Shown one piece after another: positions 57,364 through 64,000 of a stretch of 64,000 nucleotides of DNA (position 1 is its first letter; each line of letters starts with the position of its first letter). Position numbers and translations under genes: made by a program. The notes beneath the pieces are model-generated. The model was not told where the DNA came from. It saw only the letters and a program-made list of their open reading frames with translations, and ran no database searches. This stretch comes from Nocardia aurantia (lineage in GTDB: Bacteria > Actinomycetota > Actinomycetes > Mycobacteriales > Mycobacteriaceae), in contig NZ_WEGI01000024.1 of assembly GCF_009604425.1 (NCBI RefSeq), positions 1-64,000 on the forward strand, in the 5' to 3' direction.

Positions 57364-58344
57364 TCAGTTCAGTAAACCGGTCAACCGGCCGGCGATGAGA
57401 TCGCGGGCCTCGGCGACGATCCGGCCGATCAGCTCCGCCACGGTCGGGACGTCATGTATCACGCCCTGCACGAGGCCCGCGGTCCAGATGCCCAGTTCGA
57501 GGTCGCCGGTTTCGAACACCTTCCGGCCACGCGCGCCCGCCACCAGCTCGCGCACGTCCTCGAACCGGCCACCTCGGTCCAAGATGGAGACGACTTCGCT
57601 GCTGACCGCGTTCCGCGCCACTCGCGCGGTGTTGCGCAGCGGCCGGAAGATCAGTTCGGTGTCCCGCTCCGTAGCGGCCACCAGGCGTTGCTTGACCTTG
57701 TCGTGCACCGGGGCTTCGACCGTGGCCAGGAACCGGGTGCCCATGTTGATCCCGTCCGCTCCGAGCGCCAGCGCCGCGACCAGGCCGCGGGCGTCGCCGA
57801 AGCCGCCCGAGGCGACCATCGGAATGGTGATCTTCTCCGCGGCGGCGGGGATGAGCACCAGTCCGGGGATGTCGTCCTCTCCGGGGTGGCCCGCGCACTC
57901 GAAGCCATCGATGGAAATGCCGTCGACGCCGAGTTCCTCGGCCTTCACCGCGTGCCGGACGCTGGTGCACTTGTGCAGCACCTTCACGCCGCCCGCCCGA
58001 AAAGCGGGAAGGTGTTCTGCCGGGTTGAAACCGGCCGTCTCCACGACGGGTATTCCGAATTCCACGATCACATCCCGGTACTCCGCGTACGGCGGCGGAC
58101 TGATCGAGGGCAGGATCGTGAGGTTCACGCCGAAGGGTTTGTCGGTCATCTCCCGGCACCGCGCGATCTCCTCGGCGAGATCCTCCGGCGTCGGCTGAGT
58201 CAGCGCCGTGAGGAAGCCGAGACCGCCCGCGTTCGCGACGGCGGCCACGAGCTCCGCACGGCCGACCCACTGCATGCCGCCTTGCACGATCGGATGTTCG
58301 ACGCCGAACACCTCGCAGAACCTCGTACGCACCATTTCACTCAC
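57364..58344 (-). CDS. Nitronate-monooxygenase-family flavin oxidoreductase
   Basis: 326-residue FMN enzyme of the NMO/2-nitropropane dioxygenase fold: HPIVQGGMQWVGRAELVAAV, GGLGFLTALTQPTPEDL, GFECAGHPGEDD with the active-site His, and MVASGGFGDARGLVAALALG plus GINMGTRFLAT for phosphate binding. Members in acyl-CoA operons act as reductases or dehydrogenases on CoA esters; IpdC of the steroid ring C/D pathway is one. It is divergent from the thiolase gene across a region with two regulon operators, which links it to this pathway. Confidence 0.82.
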   Translation of the reverse strand: MSEMVRTRFCEVFGVEHPIVQGGMQWVGRAELVAAVANAGGLGFLTALTQPTPEDLAEEIARCREMTDKPFGVNLTILPSISPPPYAEYRDVIVEFGIPVVETAGFNPAEHLPAFRAGGVKVLHKCTSVRHAVKAEELGVDGISIDGFECAGHPGEDDIPGLVLIPAAAEKITIPMVASGGFGDARGLVAALALGADGINMGTRFLATVEAPVHDKVKQRLVAATERDTELIFRPLRNTARVARNAVSSEVVSILDRGGRFEDVRELVAGARGRKVFETGDLELGIWTAGLVQGVIHDVPTVAELIGRIVAEARDLIAGRLTGLLN

Positions 58345-58377
58345 GGACCTTTCGCGTCGGCAGCTGCGGACACACGA

Positions 58378-58391
58378 TACTTAGCGATCGT
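58378..58391 (-). promoter_or_regulatory. TetR-type operator, NMO side
   Basis: TACTTA then GCGATCGT (58384-58391) followed by TAAA; on the minus strand TTTAACGATCGCTAA. 40 nt upstream of the NMO start. Confidence 0.68.
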
Positions 58392-58450
58392 TAAATTCAG
58401 AAGTGATCTACGTCTCTTATCGGCCCCTGATGCCTTGACATTCCGCCAAA

Positions 58451-58467
58451 AACTTAGCGATCGTTAA
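58451..58467 (+). promoter_or_regulatory. TetR-type operator, thiolase side
   Basis: AACTTAGCGATCGTTAAG (core 58457-58464), 73 bp from the NMO-side site, about seven helical turns. TTGACA at 58435-58440 may be a -35 whose -10 falls inside the palindrome. The thiolase ATG is 23 nt beyond, after AAGGAGGA. Confidence 0.7.
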
Positions 58468-58487
58468 GTGAATCAAGGAGGACTGCC

Positions 58488-59666
58488 ATGACCAGCGCCG
58501 TCATCGTCGACGCCATTCGCACCCCGTCCGGCAAGGGCAAGCCCGGGGGACAGCTCTCGGACGTGCATCCGGCCGACCTGCTCGGTCGTGTTCTGCGCGC
58601 GTTGACCGAGCGGACGGGGCTGGACCCGGCTCTGGTAGACGACGTGCTCGGCGGCTGCGTGAGCCAGGCCGGCGAGCAGGCACTCAACATCACCCGGAAT
58701 GCCGTTCTCGGGGCCGGGTTCCCGGAAGCCGTGCCTGCGACCACCATCGACCGCCAGTGCGGGTCGAGCCAGCAGGCAGCGCACTTCGCCGCGCAGGGCG
58801 TGTTGGCCGGCGCTTACGACGTCGTTATCGCCTGTGGCGTCGAGTCGATGAGCCGGGTCCCGATGGGAACGCCGGGCCTCGGCCAGGACCCGGCCGGCCC
58901 GGCGGTGGCCGCGCGGTATCCCGAAGGCTTGGTCAACCAGGGCGTATCGGCCGAGTTGATCGCCGCCCGGTGGAAGTTCGACCGCGGCGAACTGGACGAA
59001 TTCTCGGCACGGTCCCACGCGCGAGCCGCGGCCACTGCTGCTTCGGGCGGCTTCGACGCGGAGATCCTGCCGGTCCGGGCCGGCGACCGCACGCTCACCG
59101 CGGACGAAACCGTTCGGGCCGGCACGACGGCCGAAAAGCTGGCCGGTCTCGCCCCGGCGTTCCGCGACGACCGGGTGGCGCAGCGTTTTCCCGAGATCGA
59201 CTGGAAGATCACGCCGGGCAACTCCTCCCCCCTGACCGACGGCGCTTCCGCGGTGCTGATCATGAGCGAGGAGAAGGCGAACGCGCTCGGCCTCCGGCCG
59301 AAGGCCCGTTTCCACAGCTTCGCGGTGACGGGCAGTGACCCGCTGCTGATGCTGACCGGTGTCATCCCGGCGACGCAGAAACTTCTCGCCCGTGCGGGAC
59401 TGTCCATCGCGGACATCGACGCCTACGAGGTCAACGAAGCGTTCGCCCCTGTCCCGCTCGTCTGGCAGCGGGAGTTGGGCGCCGACCCGGAACGACTGAA
59501 CCCGCGCGGCGGCGCGATCGCACTGGGCCATCCGCTCGGCGCGTCCGGCACCCGGCTGCTCACAACTCTGGTCCATCACCTCGAGGCGACCGGTGGCCGC
59601 TACGGGCTGCAGACCATGTGTGAGGGCGGCGGCATGGCCAACGCCACTCTGATCGAGCTTCTCTAG
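58488..59666 (+). CDS. Thiolase (acetyl-CoA C-acyltransferase)
   Basis: 392 residues. Nucleophile Cys91 in DRQCGSSQQAAHFAA, His348 in ALGHPLGASGTRLL and Cys378 in MCEGGGMANATL complete the catalytic triad. Degradative thiolase I/SCP-like group; it cleaves a 3-ketoacyl-CoA to acetyl- or propionyl-CoA and a shortened chain. AAGGAGGA precedes the ATG. First gene of a unit with acyl-CoA dehydrogenase, enoyl-CoA hydratase and a DUF35 protein, i.e. a beta-oxidation set. Confidence 0.92.
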   Translation: MTSAVIVDAIRTPSGKGKPGGQLSDVHPADLLGRVLRALTERTGLDPALVDDVLGGCVSQAGEQALNITRNAVLGAGFPEAVPATTIDRQCGSSQQAAHFAAQGVLAGAYDVVIACGVESMSRVPMGTPGLGQDPAGPAVAARYPEGLVNQGVSAELIAARWKFDRGELDEFSARSHARAAATAASGGFDAEILPVRAGDRTLTADETVRAGTTAEKLAGLAPAFRDDRVAQRFPEIDWKITPGNSSPLTDGASAVLIMSEEKANALGLRPKARFHSFAVTGSDPLLMLTGVIPATQKLLARAGLSIADIDAYEVNEAFAPVPLVWQRELGADPERLNPRGGAIALGHPLGASGTRLLTTLVHHLEATGGRYGLQTMCEGGGMANATLIELL

Positions 59667-59675
59667 GAGCATCGT

Positions 59676-60842
59676 ATGGACCGGCACCTGTTCACCGAAG
59701 ACCACGACCGATACCGGGAAGTCGTGCGCGAGTTCGTGACTCGCGAGGTGGAGCCGCACCTGGAGCGCTGGGACCGGGACCGCCTCATCGACCGGCCGGT
59801 CTGGCTGGCGGCTGGAAAATACGGCCTGATCGGGCTGGGGGTTCCCGAGTCCGACGGCGGCGGCGGGGAGCCGGACTACCGATACCAGGTCGTGCTGATC
59901 GAAGAGCTCGCCCGAGTCGGCGCGGCGTCGTTGATCTCCAGTTTTTCCGTGCAGGACAACATCGTCATGCCCTACGTCCGGGATTTGGGCACCGCGGACC
60001 AGAGGCGACGCTGGCTGCCGGGCATGGCGTCCGGCGAACTGATCGGCGCGATCGCGATGACCGAGCCCGGCGCGGGCAGCGACCTGCAGGGGATCCGCAC
60101 GGCGGCCCGGCGCGACGGGGACCACTGGGTGCTCGACGGGCAGAAGACCTTTATCACCAGTGGAGTCAACGCCGACTTCGTCATCGTCGTCGCCCGGACC
60201 GATCCCGACGCGGGATCGCGAGGGTTCAGCCTCATCGTGGTCGAGACCGGGACGCCCGGTTTCACCCGCGGGCGCAAGCTCGACAAGATCGGCATGCACG
60301 CCCAGGACACCGCTGAGCTCTTCTTCGACAATGTGCGTGTCCCGGCGGCGAACCTGCTCGGCGAAGCGGGCGGCGGGTTCGTGCACCTGATGGAACGGCT
60401 CCCGCTCGAACGCCTATCCATCGCCACCTCAGCACTCGCGGGCGCGGAGGCGGTATTCACCGAGACCCGCCGCTACTGCTTCGAGCGAAGGGCATTCGGC
60501 AAGCCGATCGGGGACTTCCAGAACACCCGTTTTCAGCTCGCCGAGATGGCGACCGAGCTGGATGTGACGCGCGCCTACCACGACCTGGCTGTTCTGGCAT
60601 TGAACGAAGGCACGCTCGGCGTCGTCGACGCCGCGAAGGCCAAGTGGTGGGCCACCGAACTGCAGAAGCGCGTGATCGACCGGTGCCTGCAGCTGCACGG
60701 CGGCTACGGCTACATGCTCGAATATCCCGTTGCGAAGGCCTTTATCGACTCGCGCATCCAGACCATCTACGGCGGCACGACCGAGATCATGAAGGAGATC
60801 ATCGGGCGCGACATCGCCCGAACAGCCCGGACGCCCCGCTGA
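59676..60842 (+). CDS. Acyl-CoA dehydrogenase, LCAD/IVD type
   Basis: 388 residues. AMTEPGAGSDLQGIRTAARR and WVLDGQKTFITSGVNADFV are FAD-contact regions. The C-terminal motif is IYGGTTEIMKEIIGRDIART with Gly where short-chain enzymes have the catalytic Glu; instead Glu245 in PLERLSIATSAL is placed as in long-chain and isovaleryl-CoA dehydrogenases. So it probably handles branched or long acyl-CoA. Starts 9 nt after the thiolase. Confidence 0.9.
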   Translation: MDRHLFTEDHDRYREVVREFVTREVEPHLERWDRDRLIDRPVWLAAGKYGLIGLGVPESDGGGGEPDYRYQVVLIEELARVGAASLISSFSVQDNIVMPYVRDLGTADQRRRWLPGMASGELIGAIAMTEPGAGSDLQGIRTAARRDGDHWVLDGQKTFITSGVNADFVIVVARTDPDAGSRGFSLIVVETGTPGFTRGRKLDKIGMHAQDTAELFFDNVRVPAANLLGEAGGGFVHLMERLPLERLSIATSALAGAEAVFTETRRYCFERRAFGKPIGDFQNTRFQLAEMATELDVTRAYHDLAVLALNEGTLGVVDAAKAKWWATELQKRVIDRCLQLHGGYGYMLEYPVAKAFIDSRIQTIYGGTTEIMKEIIGRDIARTARTPR

Positions 60843-61143
60843 CATGCGCGGACCTCGTACCGGCGGTCTACAGGTCGTTGAACCGTCCGTACCCGGCCCG
60901 GCCCGCCCGCGGCACGGTCCCCGCTGACCTCGAGGGCATTCCAGGATCGAGACCGGCCCAGCGCCTCGCTTGGGCGCGGACGCGCCCACCGTCGACGCTG
61001 TACTGGGTGTCGCTGAACGCCCGGCGTCGGGCCGGGCGACCGCCCCTTCCGATCCAGGACCTTCGGACCGTGACCAGGTCCCCCAGCATCGTCTCAACCC
61101 GGTACGGATATCCGACGCCGTGCTGCTGACCGAAAGGCCTCAG
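60843..61143. other. Intergenic, no feature recognised
   Basis: 301 nt between two genes on the same strand. A reading frame continuous with the next gene crosses part of it, but lacks any match to the crotonase family. No operator core seen. Confidence 0.45.
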
Positions 61144-61914
61144 ATGTCCCCTGTGACCGTGCACACCGCGGATTGCGCTCTCCGCATCACGTTCGATCGA
61201 CCGACCTCGCTCAATGCGCTGACCGGCGAAATGCTCGGCGAAGTCAGCGAACTCGTCGAAAAATCCGCTCACGACGACGACATCAGGGTCATCGTGCTCA
61301 CCGGCGCCGGGCGAGCTTTCAGCTCCGGCGCCGACATCGGCGAAGTGAACGCCGACCGAGAGGTCGGCCCCGAAACGCTCGACAACGCCAACCGCCTCAT
61401 CCGTGCCATAAGACGGGTGCCCAAGCCGGTGGTCGCCGCGGTCAACGGGCCCGCAGCCGGAGTGGCCTGTTCGATCGCGCTGGCCGCCGACCTGACTGTC
61501 GCCGCGGAGTCGGCCTACTTCCTCCTCGCCTTCGCTGGTATCGGGCTGATGCCGGACGGCGGAGCAACCGCGCTGGTGCCCGCCGCCGTCGGCCGGGCTC
61601 GGGCGGTTCGGATGGCGATGCTCGGCGAACGCATCGACGCACGGACCGCCGAAGAGTGGGGCATGATCTCACTAGCCGTCCCGGCCGACCAGTTCGTGAC
61701 GACGGTGAATGATCTGACCGCCAAACTGGCGACCGGTCCGACCGCCGCCTATGCCGAGACCAAACGCGCGTTCAACGCGACCGCGCTCGCGCAGCTGGAA
61801 ACCGCGCTCGACGTGGAGCGAGCTGGGCAGACGGCTCTGTTCGCCACTGCCGACTTCGCCGAGGGAACCGCCGCCTTCGCCGCGAAGCGACGTCCCCGGT
61901 TCCAAGGCAAGTAG
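61144..61914 (+). CDS. Enoyl-CoA hydratase/isomerase family protein
   Basis: 256-residue crotonase: LRITFDRPTSLNALTGEMLG, oxyanion segments AFSSGADIGEVN and NGPAAGVACSIALAADLTVA, then GIGLMPDGGATALVPAAVGR. The first catalytic Glu position is Ala-Cys-Ser, the second is Met-Pro-Asp; both differ from true hydratases, which suggests isomerase or other crotonase chemistry. ATG at 61144 is the best start because family similarity begins there; upstream codons in the same frame have none. Confidence 0.82.
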   Translation: MSPVTVHTADCALRITFDRPTSLNALTGEMLGEVSELVEKSAHDDDIRVIVLTGAGRAFSSGADIGEVNADREVGPETLDNANRLIRAIRRVPKPVVAAVNGPAAGVACSIALAADLTVAAESAYFLLAFAGIGLMPDGGATALVPAAVGRARAVRMAMLGERIDARTAEEWGMISLAVPADQFVTTVNDLTAKLATGPTAAYAETKRAFNATALAQLETALDVERAGQTALFATADFAEGTAAFAAKRRPRFQGK

Positions 61915-62066
61915 GAGATTCGGCCACGCACGTGTGCGGTCGCCGCCGCTTCTCGGATCGGAGGTACCCGGAAACGGGTATGTACCCGGCCATCCGGCCC
62001 TCGTGTGAGGGAGATCATCTGATCGATGCTGGTACAGACATCGTCAACACCATTTCGGAGATACCC

Positions 62067-62486
62067 ATGGACCCCTGCGATTCAGTGCGGACCGGCGTGG
62101 CCGGTGGCATTCGAGCCCTGTGCGCGGAAGACACTTTGATGATTCTGCGCTGTGACGGCTGCGGCAGGGTATTCGCGCCCTTGACGGCGTGGTGCTCGAA
62201 GTGTGCCTCGTCGGTGCTGGAGCAGGTCCCGTCGGGCGGGGTCGGTTCGATTCTGTCGTGGCGGGTGGTGGGGCGGGCGGGTTATTGCGGAGACGACGAT
62301 CCGGAGCCGCTGACGATCGCGATCGTCGAACTCGACGAGGGGCCGTGGGTGTATGCCGCCATCGAGGGAGGTGTGCCGTTGCTTCCGGTCGGTCCCGTGC
62401 GTGTCCGTTTCACGCCGCGTCGCCGCGAGGATCACTTTCCGGTATTCGCGGTCACCGGAGACCGGTGGGCTTCCTGTTCGGCTTGA
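62067..62486 (+). CDS. DUF35 Zn-ribbon OB-fold protein
   Basis: 139 residues. The Zn ribbon CDGCGRVFAPLTAWCSKC is followed by an OB-fold (SILSWRVVGRAGYCGDDDPE, TIAIVELDEGPWVYAAIEGG). Such proteins bind acyl-CoA and partner with thiolase-like or hydratase (MaoC) subunits, as in steroid side-chain ChsH2 and aldolase complexes. ATG at 62067 follows GGAGATACC; the longer frame is unlike the family. Its last 142 bases and 17 bases beyond are repeated at 625-783. It may serve the thiolase or a missing MaoC partner. Confidence 0.85.
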   Translation: MDPCDSVRTGVAGGIRALCAEDTLMILRCDGCGRVFAPLTAWCSKCASSVLEQVPSGGVGSILSWRVVGRAGYCGDDDPEPLTIAIVELDEGPWVYAAIEGGVPLLPVGPVRVRFTPRRREDHFPVFAVTGDRWASCSA

Positions 62487-62503
62487 ACAAACGGACCCGC
62501 AGG
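62345..62503 (+). repeat. 159-bp direct repeat, right copy
   Basis: The in-place version of the repeat, within and just after the intact DUF35 gene. Differs from 625-783 at two positions (62453 and 62473). Confidence 0.95.
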
Positions 62504-62553
62504 GGACCGCTACCGTCCGGCAGCCGGCAAGACCCGCCCCTTGACGTGCACGG

Positions 62554-64000
62554 CTATCGTTCGCCGGCTTCCACGACCCAGGCGGCGATTTTGGTGCGGG
62601 AGTTGAAACCGAGTTTGGCGAGGATGTGCTCCACATGTCCGTGAACGGTTCGCTGGGAAATCACGAGCTTCGCGGCGATCTGCTTGTTGGTGAGACCCTG
62701 CGCGACAAGTTCCGCGACCTGCCGCTCGCGTAAGGTCAGTTCGGCGAATCCTCCGATCGCCCGTTTCTCGTCCTCGGGCTCCTCGCCGAGCGCGTAGGAC
62801 ACGGCCGCCGGCATATCCATCGCTCGGCCGCGCCGGAATGCGGCTGCGAATCCCCGGTCGCCGAGAGCCGCCCGTGCTCTCTGTTCGCACTCGTCGTGGT
62901 AGTGCATGAGATGCGGAATGCCGTGCACGCCGGCGGACTGCCAGTATGCCTGGACGGCCCCCATCAGAATGGCTGCGTATTCGGCTGCGTCGGGAGAGGC
63001 GATCCAGGCCATCGCCTCCAAACTGGTCGCGGCGAGAAACGGACTGCGCGCCGGCTGATCGACACGCAGGGCCTTCTCGAGCAATATCTGTGCCCGTCGA
63101 GGCTCGCCCTGTTGCCACGCTCCGATCGCTGTGCCCCACAGAGCGGACGACCGATACAACGATTCCCCGCGAGCCTCGGTGATGGTGAGAATCTGCTCGT
63201 AACACTCCATCGATCGGCCAGGATCATCGTTCAGGAGGTGTGCCCATCCGAGCAGTTCGAGACAAATGAGATACATGTACTCGGGTTGATCGCCACCGAA
63301 CACCTGGAGACCTCGTTCGGCAGCGGAGCGTATCCGCGCATAGTCGCGGTGGAAGAACGCGGCGAACGCGTCGGTTTGGTCGATCAGCGTTGACGCGCCG
63401 GAGGCTGGATCCGCTCCGGCGAGCGCACGCGCTTGTGCGGCGAGAGTATCAACCGATCGCGAGTCGTCCTGGAAGGCAGCCATCAGAATGCCGGCGTAGA
63501 GCGCCTTGGCGCGGTCCGGAACGGAATAGACAAGGGGCCGGTCCAGGAAACGATCGAGCCATCGGCGGCCTTCGCCGTTCATCGCCCGGAACGCCCAGAA
63601 GACCGCCAGAGCCGAGGCGGTGCGCAGTCCGGCTGCAGCTGTTGCCTCGTCGCTGTTCTCCGCGACGCTGTATTCGAGCGCTTCGCGAAAATTGGGTTGT
63701 TCGCGGTCGAGCCTGGCGATCCAGTCGAGTTGGCGTTCGCTGATCCATCCCGCCTCGGCGTCGGATGCCAGGCGCTGACACCAGTCCAGGTGCCGTCGAC
63801 TCAGCCGCTGATCCGCGCCGGCGGACTGCAGCTGTCGGCGGCCGTAGTCGCGCAGAGTCTCGAGCATCCGAAACCGCACCACCGCCCCGGATTCGTCCCG
63901 GATCAGGATCGACTTGTCCACCAGGGCGGCCAGCCCGTCGAGGACCCCGTCGACGGGCATGTCCTCCCCGCACACCCCCTCCGCCGCGTCGAGCTCGAAG
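62554..64000 (-). CDS. LuxR-type regulator with TPR-like domain (5' end beyond window)
   Basis: At least 481 residues; the coding frame runs off the right edge (the sequence there reads FELDAAEGVCGED). The visible part starts within the tail of an NTPase region (LVDKSILIRDESG, FRMLETLRDYGRRQL), then helical repeats with many Ala and Leu, and ends in a LuxR helix-turn-helix (LTLRERQVAELVAQGLTNKQ, ISQRTVHGHVEHIL). This is the layout of large AfsR/MalT-like STAND regulators. It is convergent with the DUF35 gene, 67 nt apart. Its target is unknown. Confidence 0.85.
   Translation of the reverse strand, partial: FELDAAEGVCGEDMPVDGVLDGLAALVDKSILIRDESGAVVRFRMLETLRDYGRRQLQSAGADQRLSRRHLDWCQRLASDAEAGWISERQLDWIARLDREQPNFREALEYSVAENSDEATAAAGLRTASALAVFWAFRAMNGEGRRWLDRFLDRPLVYSVPDRAKALYAGILMAAFQDDSRSVDTLAAQARALAGADPASGASTLIDQTDAFAAFFHRDYARIRSAAERGLQVFGGDQPEYMYLICLELLGWAHLLNDDPGRSMECYEQILTITEARGESLYRSSALWGTAIGAWQQGEPRRAQILLEKALRVDQPARSPFLAATSLEAMAWIASPDAAEYAAILMGAVQAYWQSAGVHGIPHLMHYHDECEQRARAALGDRGFAAAFRRGRAMDMPAAVSYALGEEPEDEKRAIGGFAELTLRERQVAELVAQGLTNKQIAAKLVISQRTVHGHVEHILAKLGFNSRTKIAAWVVEAGER

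Noticed and set aside
42001..58467. Assigning the palindromes to KstR or KstR2 and the cluster to steroid degradation
   Set aside because: The operator core and spacing do not fit the remembered consensus of either, and hallmark steroid genes (kshAB, hsaC, ipdAB, mce operon) are absent. The NMO, crotonase and thiolase types alone are not specific.

Overview
The window is high-GC DNA from a mycolate-type actinomycete. Nocardia is my best guess and Rhodococcus or another relative is possible. The basis is C/G-ending codons, GTG/TTG starts, an F420-dependent glucose-6-phosphate dehydrogenase plus other F420-type enzymes, a mycofactocin-type short-chain dehydrogenase, and very many acyl-CoA, LysR, TetR and GAF-LuxR genes. 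I see no rRNA, tRNA, CRISPR array, phage gene or transposase.

Layout. 1-0.8 kb: a scar made of a frameshifted 3' remnant of a LivF-type ATPase gene joined to a 159-bp copy of the 3' end of the DUF35 gene found at 62.3 kb. 0.9-7.8 kb: an F420-linked pentose phosphate block (fgd, a DeoR regulator, tal-pgi-gnd). The fgd and tal promoters carry the same -35/-10 elements and the same pair of 21-bp-spaced dyads. 8-12.7 kb: a CocE-type hydrolase, an acyl-CoA synthetase and its divergent GAF-LuxR regulator. 12.7-18.2 kb: a LysR regulator and a valine-type catabolic operon (mmsA, 3-hydroxyisobutyryl-CoA hydrolase, mmsB, enoyl-CoA hydratase). 18.2-33.8 kb: assorted catabolic genes, including an ACAD10/11-type dehydrogenase on a leaderless promoter, a 6-oxocamphor-hydrolase-like crotonase with a mycofactocin-type SDR, acetyl-CoA synthetase with its own divergent GAF-LuxR gene, an AtuA-family gene and a second CocE paralogue. 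33.8-41.7 kb: an MFS permease, an SDR relic, small flavin/F420 enzymes, a second 3-hydroxyisobutyrate-dehydrogenase-like gene with LysR, a metallo-hydrolase and a secreted protein. 42-48.2 kb: a branched-chain-type ABC importer whose two permeases and first ATPase are fused in one protein, followed by a TetR gene. 48.3-62.5 kb: a large acyl-CoA catabolic block (SDR, two APH-type kinases one of which carries a DUF6285-like tail, acyl-CoA synthetase, two enoyl-CoA hydratases, two acyl-CoA dehydrogenases, TetR, an NMO-type flavoprotein, thiolase and a DUF35 protein). 62.5 kb to the end: a large LuxR regulator cut by the window edge.

The main signal is a local regulon. Ten copies of a palindrome with core (A/G)CGATCGT lie upstream of the crotonase-SDR pair, the MFS permease, the ABC importer, the SDR-kinase-ligase operon, the ACAD-TetR-kinase operon, and the divergent NMO and thiolase operons. 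At five of them the palindrome abuts a -10 hexamer TACTTT, with TTGCCA 17 nt upstream (four sites) or TTGACA 18 nt upstream (one site). I infer a TetR-controlled system that imports an unknown, possibly cyclic or oxygenated, carboxylic compound, opens it, activates it with CoA and degrades it. The kinase/ACAD/SDR/ligase set resembles the Pseudomonas lva system, in which 4-hydroxyacyl-CoA is phosphorylated by an APH-type kinase. The substrate is not known from sequence.
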